DNA from: Ligula intestinalis
Lineage: Eukaryota; Platyhelminthes; Cestoda; Diphyllobothriidea; Diphyllobothriidae
Direction of reading: 5' to 3'
NCBI GenBank assembly: GCA_036362985.1
Contig: JAYGXS010000009.1
Span: 7,452,442-7,516,441 of the forward strand
DNA length: 64,000 nt
How positions within the stretch are numbered: position 1 is the first letter of the stretch; the number at the start of each line of letters is the position of its first letter. Of this stretch, positions 21,165 to 36,100 are shown piece by piece. The translations under genes and the position numbers were made by a program. Under the pieces are notes generated by a model. The model did no database searches, was not told where the DNA came from, and was given only the letters and a program-made list of their open reading frames with translations.

Positions 21165-24100
21165 CATGACTAAAGATACGGGGTCCAGATAAAGTATCCC
21201 GATCCCCATCCCCCAAAGAAGATGAAGAAGAAAAGGCGCCTTCATGGACCACACTGTATTGGTGCTGACGTTTCGAAAACACACTTGATCCCATCATCAT
21301 GATGGTCCCGATGATGTCAGGTATTGCACCTCTGCACGCATGACAGTTTGGGGCAGTGGATCGGGACAGCTCCAAGCATCCTCTTCTTCAGCGACAAAGA
21401 CCGTAGTAGGTCCAAGAACGACTTCCATGTGCTGACGAACTGTGTCGAGCCAGGTCTTGAGTTGACCTCTCCTTTAACGCCTCTAGTCGGCAGCGGCCCC
21501 AAATCAAAAGCAGTACAACTAAGCTCGTGGCTAAACCGCCTCAGATATCCTTGCGACATTGCCTTAGCGGGTATGGACAGTCTCATTCGAAACGAGGTCG
21601 GTCTACTTCACTCGAAATATGGTCCTCGGACAGTGGTGGTCAAGGTCCTCCAGTCTCCGCTCATCTTCCATACACGACCATAGAGAACTGACCGGACACA
21701 TGGGTCTTCGTGACAAGGAGGAATATGTCACGTCAGGCCACAGACGCTTTCGAAGGATTTAGGAAAACTGGCGAGCAGCATCGATTCGGAAGAAAATTTC
21801 TTCCTTGCTCCAGCAATTCGCGAACATTCTTGCCCGAAGATACTCCGACAGTACCCACCTTCAGTCCCTTTAGCAATGCGGTCAGGGAGCCATGTAAACC
21901 CTCGATCAGTCATTGTCTCCCAAATTCACAATTAAAAGTTTCGAAAACGGGATGCACTGCTTGGTAAGGCCTATCTAAGTGCCCAACAGGCACATGTTCA
22001 GAACGCTGTGAAACACCGAGGCAGGGATACGCAGAGGGGTTCTAAAAGGGTAAACATGCTTACTAACCGCTTACTTACAAATTTCAAGTAGGTTGCATTT
22101 TCCAAAACCTGCCCTTTTTCGCACACCAGCTATTAGTTCAGTAAGAATCGGATGTTGATATTGAACTGAAGAAGGGTCCTCGGAACGCCACCATGTACCA
22201 CAACCACTTAAGTCAGCTTATTAAGTAAAATGGCTCTTCAAATTAACAATGGGTATAACCGCTTACTTACACATTTTAATTACGGTGAATTTCCACAATC
22301 TTCCAACTTTCCCACTCGTTCACCATTAGTAGTATTGAGATTAACGATACAATGAAAAAACGTACCTCAGCGAACACACCCGACATACACGCGTTCGCTG
22401 CTAGTCTAGTAGGTGGTTAGAAATAATATTGAAATGTACCCGAGTCCTCGCCCGAGGTCAGCACACGTCCCGCAACTTACCCGCGTAACTTTTGTAATTT
22501 ACATGATTATTGCACACTGAATTGCTCCCGATACGCCTCACCCATTCTACCCCCTAAATCCAGGTGCCCGTCGTATTGGAGTAGAGCGCGCTTCGCGCGC
22601 ACTGTGGGGCCCCCACTACAGATCCGTAGAACCCTGCAAAGATAAGATTGGGGGAAAAAGAAGCTCAGAACTGACCAGATTTTTGGTAGGGTTAGCGCTG
22701 ACACAATATGAAGCCTTGAGACCGGCGTAAATTGGTGCCATTGCGCTGAGCTCACAGATGAGACGGGAGAGGGTGGACGTGGTGATTCGCTCCTTCACGA
22801 GGACTAGGCCATGGAAGGCAGAAGCCTCAGGGTTTGTACTGTCCGACTGTTCAGGACGTGCAGGCAGATTCTGTGGAAAGCAAGGCAATATGGCATATGG
22901 TGCGGCGGAATAAAAACTAACAAAGAATAGGTAAAATCGAGCCATTCCCTGTCCATAAAAGGATAGGTTGAAGCAGTCACCCGACTCTCACAACCCACGG
23001 GGGGCCAATTGGCCACCGTGGGCTGCAACTCAACGACAGACTACCCCCATACCGAAACCTCAGCGATTGTCTACCCAATCTGTTGCAATGATAGGAAATG
23101 CAATAACGTCGGGGAAAACTGGACGAAATTTGCAGATCCAGCCACATGAGCAAAACAACTCAGCTTGCGACCCATATCCAGCCCTGTGTATGGCTTATAT
23201 AGTCCAGGACCATTTAACATAAAGACCAGACAAATATGTTCATGGCGAAATTGGCTGCGACGAACCTACCCGAGGACTGACAAGAATCTGTAGTGGCCCT
23301 AGCAGCCACTTGGAACCCAAGACTAGCCGCTGACGCATGACTTATCTAGCCTGCCTGTGTGCCCACCGTCTCTTGGGGCTAGCTGCTAACAGTCATTGGC
23401 CCACGCTGTCATCGGGCCAGGCTTTCATTGGCCCACACTATTCTAGACATCAGCAGCCCCATTGGCTCCCGGGACAAAGCATTCGCCAGCAATTAATGAA
23501 GCTCTATTCACGCCGGAGCCGACCCGAATAGGGAACGGACACACTACTCCGCGAGTCAACATTCTCTCCATCTAAGTCTCCGTTCCATTGTGTACACAAT
23601 AAACTCTTCCTTCTACTCTCGCCTGCCCAAGACTTCTCCCATCTCCTAAGGAACCGGACTTCAAAGCTTGTAGGTGTTAGGGTTAATTGTCTTAGCCTTA
23701 GCTCCTATAAATCCTCCACCGAGGTGACACTGGGCAAAACCATACAGCCCTCAGGCAAGACAAGTTCCTTACGGCTGGAGGTGGCCTTGGGACAAAAAAA
23801 CGCAATGTGATGCCTAACTCAAAACAATACGTACACTTATTTACATATATTGTAAAAGTAGGTCATTTGTTCTTACGTGAAGTTGACTTCTGTCCTTGAA
23901 TCGAATGGTCCAGATGAAAAAAAAGAAAGAAGTAGCAATGATGAAGAAGCGTGCAAAGTCCCCTCAATGTCAGACATTTGGAAGGAAATAGCACAGTCAT
24001 GTTAGAAGCGCACTAATGTGACATAAATCTAACTACTAAACCTGCAAATCCATGCAGGGGACCATTCCCAAACGCATTCCTGTTAGCTTGTGTCCATAGA

Positions 24101-27100
24101 TTTATGTTTCGGTCATGACGCCCACGCTGATGCAGTTCGCAAACAGGGCACCTCAGCAGTCCACTCCAGTCATGCAATCACTGGCATAGGACGCGAACAA
24201 TTAAGTCTCGAAAACTGAGCATGGGGAGAACTCCTTCCATTTTCCCGATCGAAAGCGAGCCCGTGGTTTAATGGTTAGCACTGTGAACTTCTGATCAACA
24301 GGCAGCGGATTCGAGCCTCTGTTGGTGCACCATCTAGGGTTGAGTATGGCTGGCTGATGACAGCTAATAAGCCCGAAACGGCCATTGCAGCCACTGACCG
24401 CAATATTTATCGGCCTAGACCAAGAGCCGCTGCGTGGTCGCTGGTGGGACTCGAGGATGTGCTCCAACGCAGAGTGGAACGAGTGAGTTCTGTTAGCGAT
24501 CAACGAGTAACAGCATCGATCTAGCCTTTAGCCTATGGCAACGAATCGCGATCAGCTGGTCAAGATTTTCACGTAGGTTTACAAAGTTTAGCGTTTCAGG
24601 TATTTGCAGGGGACAAGGAAGGCGACTAGTCGAACACCAAGTGGGCTGATTTAGACAAATGCGTGAGAAAAGTCCCACGGGTTCAAGCTCTTCCGATACG
24701 GCAGAGGAATACCACATAGGTGCCTACCTTATAGCCTCAATTTAGTTCTGAGACTTCGTAGAACGAATACATACCCAGTGGAGTTTCTGTCTTTGGTTTC
24801 TTGCCCCTTATAAACTAGCAGCAGCACGCCTGTGTCATTCAAACGACTGCTCGCCTAAGCACCTCGAATGTATGTCCACCCTCCTTTGGATTTATTTCTC
24901 GCATTTTTTACCTTTTGTGCGTCGTTAACCATACTGTTTATTTTCTATAGAACCACATACAGAATAACCGAGTTAACTGAACTAGTTCTGAAAATTCGAT
25001 TTCCAGGTAGTATATCAGAAGAAAGGGGGGCGTTCACCGGTGAACGCCCCTTTCTTTTGACAAAGCTACTGACCTCGGGTGCGTCTATTTGAGTGACAAA
25101 ACGCAGCACAGCATTAAGAAATATTGAATCATCACAGTTATTCGAGCTGCAAAACGAATAGACTACCAATTCGAACAGTTATTCGAGAAGCTGTTCAACC
25201 AGTTCTAACAAAAGTACAAAAAAATAATTTTCTCGTCCATGTTTTCCATGAAATATATTTGAATTGATAAAGGCAGTCAAAATCAATGATAAAAAGGCAT
25301 GCTACTTAAGTAGTCAATTTTTACAATAGATACGTTTTGCTAGGAGTCGGAACGAAGCTCGTTAAAAAGCTGGCTTCCTATCCTGACTGAAATGACTTCA
25401 GAATACACTACACGATAATCAGTATCACAACTGGAGTCAATTTCGATTAGCGAAAGAGTATTAGGCTTTCGCGTATGTCGAAATATTGCATGATCAACGG
25501 CGTCAAGGAAAATACGCCGGCGAGGACGAACCTAGAAAACTGAGGGGCCTCTACATAAATGCCACAAGTGAACGCAATAATTTGATATCGCGGATATTAC
25601 CAGCCAGTAAAGCCCAAACCATCGTTCAGCACAAAACCCCAACGGAAAGCCATCCTCTGTGCATAGTCTTATGGGAGGTTTCGAGAGGGGGGGGGGAGAG
25701 GGAGCAATTTCAAGCCCAAAGAGAATCGAACGGAGAAAAAAAGAAGGGGAGGAAGGGTGGCTAACCTTGTAATACACCAATATGCGCATGAGCTGGATCA
25801 TTTTGTTGGTCATGGGGAAGTGAGCAAGAATCCATTCGCCCCAGGCGGGGTCCGTGGGCGAAGTGGGCCGTCGAGCGCTGGCGATTTTTTGTGCCCGTGT
25901 CGCCTCATAGAGTTCATGCGCCCGTGCCAGAGTAGACAAGCATGTCCGGATGGCGCGCAGACATTCCGCATTGTACCTGGGTACGAGGTTGGTAGCAGAG
26001 GCGAGTTCGGCGAAGGCTTTTTCCGTCAGTTGACATGCCTTTAGCAGAAGGGATAAGATTAATTAGCTCACATGCAGGTATGCTAGATGAGTAAAAGAAC
26101 GTCCATCATCATCATCCTCATCATCATCACCACCATCATCATCATCATCACGGCTCGCTTGGTTGATAGTGGTCATCGGGTAGACGTAAACCAAGCCCTT
26201 CGAAAGATGAAAAAGAACTAGCGAAATATTCCAAGTTCCTGCGTCAGTGTCAACACGCTTCCTACCACACTGGGAGGCGGTGATAAAAGGTGGCCCAAGG
26301 CCGCGAAACGGCGACGAGACAGCGACAGCAAGCATTCCTGGGCCACCCACGCCGTCACAAGAGGATGAGGCTTTGCGTCCTCACGCCTCCTAAAAAAACG
26401 AGAGACAATGACGACGGGGCGATATGAATTAATTGTCGGATCCCTTCCACTCCCTGGCCCCTAAATATGAATCGGACCCGCTTGATCCCCTAAAACTTCT
26501 CCCTCTCTCCCCCTAATTACTCTCTCTCTCTCTCTCAAGTGCGTTCAGCCACAAATCCAAAAAATCAGATAACATAAGCAGGTATGATGTTCCAGCGCCC
26601 TCTCAACTGTTCCTTGAAATCATATCTTTTTTCCCGCGCCTCCATCGATGTCTTCAGAGTTGGTATTAGGCACGCTCTGAGTGCCAACGGCTCACATGCG
26701 AGGCACGGCGCACTATGACACGAAAGGACCGTGCCAAAAAAGCACTAACGGCAGGTGCGCAGTAGCCCTCATTTAGGGCGGTGCCGTCTGGGTTAGTCGA
26801 CACAGGGTGGTTATGCACACTGGAATTAACACACACACACGCAAGCAGATAAAGGCGGGCACGATACACTTCCGCCAGCTATAGCTGTTGGCTCTTAGAG
26901 GGTCACTCTACCGTGACAGAGAGTACACACCTTTTTTTCACTGTAAATGAACGCTGAGTGCCTGTAAATCTGATTGGTTACAGCTGACGCGAGGCGAGAG
27001 GCTAGTAGAACACACTGCCTGCTTGCTGGCATGGATCGGTCCACGAAGTAGGTGAGGATTTTCGAAAAAAAACAACTGCTTTTACCTTTATTAAGGCCTT

Positions 27101-30100
27101 CCCTTTTCGGTGGCTTGGCTTTGCCTCCTGAAAACGCCCTCGCACAACAGAACTGAGTCATGGCATTGCGGTGTGGAACGTTATTGTAAGTATTTAATTA
27201 ACCCAAAAAGGATTTATAGGAATTAAAATGAACAGATTAGTGTCTCCAACGGCAGCCAATAATGCGGTGAAGATTCCACCGAGCATTGCGGAGGCTTTAC
27301 ATATGCTTTCAACGTAGAGCCTGTGTGAGCCCTTATGATGACGACTTACGTCACGTTCTATTCCCGACAGAAACTTCTGCGATTTAAACTACGGTTGGTT
27401 GTAACAGCATTCAGGTGTGTGCTAATTAGTATACTGGCCGGTTAACGTAGATTCTACTCCCCCCTAACTAACTGACGCACATGTAAGTATGCTAGATGGA
27501 TGGCAGAGCACTACGACGAAGACCGTTATACATCCCCTCCCCCACCGCTATTACTACCATCAAAATTACTATATCCAATAAAACGGCCACTATCAACGCC
27601 AGTACCACTACCATCATTACTACCCAAGAAGCACGTGCAGATCAAGTGGAAAAAGACCGCGATATATGTATCCGCATTTTTCCAGTAGGATTCCATGATG
27701 AAATCCGCTTTGACTTGCTACTAGGGCGAACGTGGATCAAGTAGATTTCGGAACGGCTGGACTTGCCCATGATTACGGTTGTCCGTCCTTCGTCTGCTGG
27801 GACAATCATAATTTCATCGTCGCTCTTGAATTCACCAATGGACCTTTCCGTCGCCAGAAGAAAGTAAAAGCAGTGGGAAATTTTGATTGGCACACTAGAC
27901 CGGTTGGCGCGACAAAACAGACGAACCATTGACTTGTGAGAGGATGAGTTATGTTAGGTTTGTCAGCGAAGGAGAAGAGAGAAAAATGACAGCTAGAGGG
28001 GCCTAGTAGTAAATCCAAGCGGATCACATCATGGAAAAATCCGGATACAGATGCCGGATTTATACCGACTTTTTTCCACTTGATCTGCACGTTGATGTAC
28101 ATATCCAATACCCGCATCACAACTATCAGCACTATACCCTATACAACGATCACAGCAACAGTAGCTTATGTAGGCCCCATCATTAATCCTTACTCCCTGC
28201 AGATTTTCCTACAAAAACGGTGGTTGTAAGGTTTTATGGGTGGGGAATTAGGACACGCAGTGGAATATACTTTAATAACAGCTAGGTCCATTTTTATTTT
28301 ACTGTACTTATAAGTGTTATTGATTTATATCTGTAAATATTCCTAATGTGTACTACCGTTTAACTTATCGTGAAAAAGCCAGATTATCAAATTATAGGTT
28401 TTTTGAATTTCCCGAAAACTTAAATAGTGGTTAGAAGGTCGTCTACTTCAACTTACCTGAGGTCCAACTAACCGTTCTGGGGATGGATTAGTATAGCCCG
28501 CGGCACAAAGCGCCGCGCACACCTTTAATTTACTCCGGAACAACTTACTCCCAGCGGCCGCAGAAAGCAACTTTGGCTACATTTTTTTCACTGTACTTAC
28601 TTACCGTCCTTAACGTAATTGCTGTTAAAATCACCGACCCCACCACAAGTAACATCAACCGGTCGACCATCGATTTCAGTTATGTCCACCATGCGCTCCA
28701 AGGCATGGTGGTGGTGGCAGTGCAGCAGGGACAGCGACGTACACGTGGATCATTTGGAAACTGTCGTTGCACCGGGAAAAGTAGCTTATGTAGGCCCACT
28801 CATATACCCACCAGTTCCAGCACTTTGTCCTGCAAAAAAGGTTGTTATAGAGGTTTCGGTGGTAGGGAAATAGGACAGGCAGAGAAGAAAATTTTTAGAA
28901 GTTCTTAGTGGAAAAAAATGTAGTCAAAGTTGCTTCCCGCGGCTGCTGGGAGTAAGTTGTTCCGCGTGTAAATTGAGGGTGTGCGCGGCGCTTCGCGCCG
29001 CAGACTATACTAATCTAACTCCAGGACTGTAAGTTGGACATCAGGTAAGTTGAAGTAGACGACCTCCTAACTACCATTTCAATTATCGGGAAATTCAGGA
29101 AACCTGCAATTTGACAATCGGGCCTTTTCGCAACATGTTCAATGGTAATACAGATTAGGAAAATCTACAGATATAAATCAACAAGTCTTCTAAATACAGT
29201 AAAATAAAAATGCATTTAACATTTATTAAAGTATATTTTACTGCATGTCCTAATTTACCACCCATAGAACCCTATAACCACAGTTTTTGTAGGAAAACTT
29301 GCAGGAAGTAGGGATTAATGAGTGGGCCTACATGAGGTTCTGTTGCCGTTGCACCTACCGCACTCCAACTAAACCTTCAGGACTCTCATGGGGTTGCCTG
29401 TAAGATCGCCAAGTAAAACGACCAGCAGGGAGAGAGAGGTGGGGTTAAAGCCTACCATGTCAGCGCACCACGGTCCAAATTCCTCCATAACACGCATACA
29501 CTGCTGAATTATTCGCTTGAACTTCTTCGGATTCGCATCCTCAAACTGCATGACACTGAGAAAATCATCCTTTCGAATGCGTCGGTTGGTGTCGAACAGT
29601 GATTCCAGGTCGATGTAGTCCGGCAGGGTAGAAAAAGACATTCTAGGGGAGGAGAGAAACAAAAAAAAACAAATATTTTAAGCGACATAATTCATAAAAA
29701 TTTAGGACAGAAATTTTTAGGGACACTCTAAAGGTTGTGAATCATGCTTAATTGCCTAGCTCGTGGCGCAAAAAGGCCCTCAAAAATAAGGGCGAAGGAG
29801 AAGAAGAGCAAGGTTACATAATGCAACAGAGCAAGAAAGGAAACAAGTAAGAATGCAACTTCACGTACTCTAAGCGTACAGCCCAAACCATCTGTCTTTT
29901 GGCCAAGAGTTCAAAGACCTTGTGTACATTAATCATGCCCTTTTATATGCGAGAGTTAATAGTTGAAACTGGTGGATGGAGGAAGTTTTTAGCGCAAAAG
30001 ATGGCTCAACACAATCTCAGGTGATAAGTGTGGTCAGAGAATGCCCAACACACAATTATAAGGTTTTTAATGTGTCAGAATGGTCCAATGTAAAGACTAA

Positions 30101-33100
30101 GTCATATTGAAAAGTAACTGGTTGCCCAGTTACGATGCAATAATTCGGAACATAAAGTTTAATGGTCCGGCGTTTCGGATTCTCGCTCGAACTGAGCACC
30201 AGAGACAGTAGCGGACGGTGTAACGAGTGCAATATTAAAAAGACAGGGCCGTCATGTCGTCTAATAAGCAGATCTCGCGTTTATCATGCCTAAGGCAATG
30301 ATTAGTAGACAGTCCGCATCCGAGTCGGTTATTGCACACCTCGCATCCTCATTGTGCTGTCTTCGATGAAATGCATTTAGGATGCTAGCCAGACCACTTT
30401 AGTCTCGTTCAGACATCAGCTTACGTACTCAGCTGTTGATATACAAAGCATCAATCAGACTGGTGTTAGTATATGCCTTTGAAACATGGCCAGTGAGAAA
30501 GGCAGAGATTCTATCGCTCGAAGCCTTTAACTGTTGGTGTCTTCGACGCCTCTTAAGAGTCTTCTGGTAGGATCGCATTTCCAATGTCAAGCTGTACCGC
30601 AGATGTTTCAAATTACCAAGTCTAGCATCATACATCCAGCATTGCCGATTGCAATGGTTTGGCCATGCCCTGCGCAAACCATCGACGGACCTCCGCAAAT
30701 TGGTCGTGAACCCCTCTCGTAGTGCCAACTGAACTGAACTGAACCCACGTGGTTTGAATTTTCGAGCAAAACGAAGGCAAAATAAATTCAAGTTTTAAAC
30801 TGAAATAAATTGTCGAAATACAAAAATTCGATCAAAAAACACCCTGTTTTGCAACGATCCTCCGTCAAATTCCCGGCGATACTCTCACTGTTTGACCAGG
30901 AAGTTTCTCCAAATCGAGCATCCTGCTGGTATTATTGGCTTGGATTACACAGTCTACCTGTCCAAATCAATCTCGTCAGGATTTCTGAGGAGTATCCACG
31001 GAGAAAACGACAAAGGCTAAGCCGCTCCATTATATTATACCACATTTGTTGATACCAGTATTAAAATTACCTACTGCATACTTAGAAACTAAACTAGTTC
31101 GGTTGCTACACCTGTTTTTATCCACCCTGAACTAAGTTTACAAGTTTAGACATTTACCTAGTAGTCAGTCAAAGCTCTGCTGCTTAAATTCTAACCACAA
31201 TCGTCTTCAGTAAAAAGATTCGACTCCTAAAGGATTATTGTATCAGCAAAGCGAAGCCTTAGGCTTTCTATCTCGCATATAAGACAAAAACTGCATATCT
31301 TAAACTTTTGTTTGGAAAATACAATTGTTGTACGCAGTTATGCAGACCAGAAGCCAAATGCAAAAATTGGCGCGAGGTAGGCTCGAACTCGAAACCGTTT
31401 CTTCACGAGGCCGCGTCTCTAACCATTACGCCACTGACGCACGGTGTGAGACAAGATCCAAAAGTCTTACCAATTGGGTGCGACCGACGCAAGTAGTAGA
31501 CTATTGCGACGGATATGATGTGCTAGCCTCAAAGTTTGATAAACTTGTCGACGTGGTAAAAAATATGCAGGAGTTTATGCTGCAGACCCTCGTTTCAAAG
31601 GAAAAACTCGAGGAAGAAATGAAAGGCATGAGAGATTTTATCCAGCAGACCCACGTGTCAACAGAAAACCTGACAGGTGCCGAGCTTACAATTAGAACAC
31701 CTCAGAAACCTACGAGTGTACCTATACCTAAAGTACAGACCCCCATAATTGACCATGCAGCCACAGTGGAGGCTAATTCGAACACCCCCGCTGTGGACAA
31801 CAAAGGGACGACTGGGCCACCACTAAAACCTAAGGCTCTCATAAAAAATTGGAAGACTGTGCCAACACCTAGCGTGAAGGTGTCTAAAGCTGCCGTGCCT
31901 GACCTCGCGAGCACCCCTAGCGAAAACAGCAAAGTCAATACTGGCGAAATATTGACTCCAGCCAGTCCGAGCTCGAGGCCCACTGCCAGCCCAAGCTCCC
32001 AGATCGCAGACACGGATTCTGAGGCCAACTTAGAGACCGTGTCCAACACCGAAATGACATGCAACAACGAAGGGTTTGGCTTCCCGAATACACATAGCAA
32101 CAGAAATGAGGCCCATGCTGCGGAACCATCTACATCGGCCACCCCGAGCTCGAGTCACACAGAGGCCAATATGACAAACACTGTAGAAGAAGTTTTCCAA
32201 CACCCACAGGGACGACAGCACTGTATTATTGTCCAGGGCCTAGAAGAATGTACTTCAGTCAGTTCAGACCATAACGCGGAGGACATGGCATCCTTCAACC
32301 GTGTTCTAAACGATCTGTTCGAGCCAGGTTTGGAATTTCCAGTTCTGAAATCATTTCGGATCGGAAAAAAACCTGACGAGGCCACAGGTACGCCGCGACC
32401 ACGACCTCTAAAAATTGTGATGCAAAATGACGAACACGTTAAATTGATCTTATCAAAAAAGATCAGCCTTCGCCAGTCACACAGAGAAGTTTTTTTCAGC
32501 CGGAGTACTCTCTAGCGGAACGGCTCAAACGTCGGGAACTTGTGGCAGAATTACTTTCGAGAAGAAAAAAATGGCGAGACCAGCCTGGAAATCTCGAACG
32601 GGAAAATTATTCACAGGAATATGAGGTTCTCGAACCAACCGATAATACTTCGAACAATGACCTGAGCGTGGCTTACACAGCCGATGTCAAACGAAGTTCA
32701 AATTCCACCGAGACAAAATTCGTCAAAAATATGTCACTTAAATTCTTCTACACCAACGCACAGAGTCTGTTGTCCAAGTTAGATGAACTAAAAGTGCAGA
32801 TATATGACCTTTCTCCCGACATTATCTCTCTGACAGAAACCTGGCTGTCTGAAAAAATGGATGACCGCGAAGTGGCACTACCTGGCTTTAATTTGTTCCG
32901 GAGAGATAGAAGAGGGCGCCAAGGAGGAGGAATTATAATTTACGTCAAACATGGACTGCTAGTCTCTGAAAAAACAGATCGGTTTCATTGCAGCACCGAG
33001 GTCATCTGGCTTACTATGAAGGTACCGGAATCACCCAGCCTGGAAGTTCTGACCGTTTACCGTCCGCCTAGACATGATCATGAAGCTGACACTGGTCTAC

Positions 33101-36100
33101 TAGAAGAGTTAGCGAGATTAGCTGCTCGGCCCGACGTCTTGATTATGGGAGACTTCAATGCCCCGCTTATCGATTGGGGTTAAACATACGCACGAGGTCC
33201 AGAGTAAGCATTCGACTGGCGTTTACTAGCTCTGACACTTAATGCATCTCTCAGTCAACACGTTCTATTTCCCACCAGGGTGCGTGAGGGGCAGCAATCA
33301 AACTGCCTGGACCTGGTACTTACGAAATCGCTGGACAGCATCGACGAGGTGCAATCTCTACCTCCTCTAGGTAAAAGTGATCACATCGTACTAAATTGGG
33401 ACTATTCTATATTTTCGGTACCCGAACAACCCACCAAGGTTAGAAGGAATATTTGGCGTGGTGACTTTGATCAAATGAAGGCCGAAATAAACAACATAAA
33501 TTGGGAATTGGTTTTTTCTGGCAATATAGCTGATGATTGGGGATGGTTCAGTGAGTTATTGCATACTCTCCTGAGAAACCACTGTCCGATTACACGGAAG
33601 AAGCTAAACAACAAACCTCAGTGGCTGACTCAAGCGCTGAAGAAAGCAATAAATAAAAAGGGGAGATTGTTTAGAAAGTATAGAGCAGACGGAAATCCGG
33701 TATCCCTAAATGCATACAAAAAGCAGAGAAACCTCGTGAAGCGACTTATCTTCAAAGCGCGCAAAGACTTTGAAAAAGATTTACTAAACAGGGCAGTTAA
33801 AAATCCGAAGCTATTTTATGGCTACTTAAGAAAGACTACACGAAACCGGGACCCAGTTCCCCTTCTGAAGGCAAGCGATGGAACAGAAATGAGTGAGGAT
33901 GGAGCAAAAGCTGAGCATCTTTCAAAATTTTTCAAATCGAACTTAACGACTGAAATCGGATTCATCCCTCCAAACTATGGCTTAGATGACGGTCCAAAGA
34001 TTGAAAATGTGGCCTTCGCCGAACCAACCGTTCTTCAGGAGTTAATGGCACTAAACGATTCGAAATCATCCGGTCCCGATGACATCCCGCATAAATTACT
34101 GAAAGAACTTGCTGGGGAGCTAGCCAAACCGCTTTCTATGCTTTTCAGTACCTCGTTTAACGCAGGTTGTTTACCCGCCGATTGGAAATCCGCACGGATC
34201 ACACCGTTGTATAAAGGCGGCAGAAAGGTTTCTGCAAACAGTTATAGACAAATCAGCCTCACTTCGATCTGTTGCAAGATTATGGAAAAGTAGTAAAACG
34301 AGAGCTGATGCGTTTCTTAGAGTGGCATAACCTTCTATCAGATGCGTGACGAACCTGCTCCATTGTTTGGAACGCTGGACTCGGGCAGTTGATGGAGGAA
34401 ATCCACTTCATGTAATCTACATCGACTTCAAGAAGGCTTTTGATAGCGTCTCAAATCAACGACTTCTGCACAAACTCAGCCAAATAGGTGTTCGAGGAAA
34501 TCTGCTGAAGTGGATTCAAAGCTTCTTACCTGGCCGCTGTCAAACTGTCCACATTGGTGACCAGCAGTCGGCAGACGTTGCAGTCGAGAGCGGTGTCCCC
34601 CAAGGCTCTGTCCTTGCCCCTATACTGTTCATTATATACGTCAATGACTCCATCCGTGAACTAAACTGCGATGTGGCTATGTTTGCCGATGACGTTAAGA
34701 TTTGGAACGTCATCAGAAATTCAACTGACAAAGAACATTTGCAGCTAAACCTAAACCGTCTTCAAACTTGGTCTCAAGACTGGCTTTTGGCGTTTAAGGA
34801 GAACAAATGCAGTATCCTACGAGTTGGCCGACCCAGCTCTCAGAACCCCATGGTTTACAGCCTAAATGGCATCCAACTGCAAGAAGTGGACGCGCAGAAA
34901 GATTTGGGAGTATGGATCTCTACGTCTCTCAAGCCCTCGCTGCACTGCGCAAAAGTAGCCAAGTCTGCGATGTCCGTCCTGTATCTTGCTAAAAGGGCTT
35001 TCTGTGCCTTTGATAAAGACTGCTTTGCTAAGGTCTTTGGAACATTTGTGCGGCCGAAGTTGGAGTTCGCAATCCAAGCATGGAAACCCTGGACCGCGAG
35101 AGACCTAAATTCCCTCGAGAAGGTCCAAAGGCGCGCGACCAAACTGGTAACCGGTCAGAGCTTTTTACCCTACGAAAGACATTTAGCTAATCGCGATCTA
35201 TTTCCGTTAAGTTACAGACAGCTACGGGGCGATCTGATACAAGCATTTCGTATAATGCGGGGGCAGGACTGTTGTCTTCTACCTGGCGACTTCTTCGAGT
35301 TAGCAACAACGACGAACTTAAGAGGGCATCTCTTCAAACTACGCATAACAGGGGCCAGACTAGACACACGCAAGTTCTTCTTTGATAATAGAGTAGTTGA
35401 AGCTTGGAATGCTCTCCCCGAGGATATTGTTATGTCCCCATCTGTGGATGCATTCAAGAGAAATTGAGATTTTCATACCCGAAATACCCACTTAAATTAG
35501 ACCTGGCGAGACTGAAATTATATATATGTATATAAAAATATTACTCACTGATTTTCAGTAATATAATAGTTAAGAATTACAAGAATTGCAAGCTCCGAGT
35601 GCACCAAACGTTGTGATCCGAGGGTACGCGGATTTGTAAAACTTTTCCCAATTCAGGCCTGGAATGCTCTGTCCGCGGACATTGTTATGTCGCCATCTGA
35701 GCACACGTCAGACGCATCTGTAGGCATGTTTACGACACTATTAAGTTTGAACAAATAGCCACTGAGCCCCCGAAAAATAAACTACCAGTTGCCGAATGCA
35801 AATTGTGGAATAATCACATTATAAAAAACATACTACTCGCTAATTTTCAGTAATATGTTTGTTTAGAAAACTACCGATTATATTTCTTCTGTCAATTAGC
35901 AGGCAGACTCGTTAAACCAACAAGGGTGCACGATGGGCGCATCGCGGACACTCGGTGAGGTTCGCGTGACTTACGCAACCTTCTCTTCGTGGGACCCTTG
36001 GTATTTTGGCGAAAACCGCGATGGACTCTCCCTGACATGCTTCAAACGCTCTTAGCACAGGCCATCAGCTTCGAATATACTCTGCACCCCCCCTCCCCCG

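Noticed and set aside
23000..23650. Solo LTR
   Set aside because: TATA-like and AATAAA signals are present but there are no defined ends, target duplication or second copy, so it is mentioned only as weak.
30520..30722. Plus-strand 62-codon frame at 30534-30722
   Set aside because: Shadow frame of the RTE C-terminal fragment, which reads in another phase.
31360..31450. Possible minus-strand tRNA gene
   Set aside because: A and B boxes fit, but no seven-base acceptor stem can be paired.
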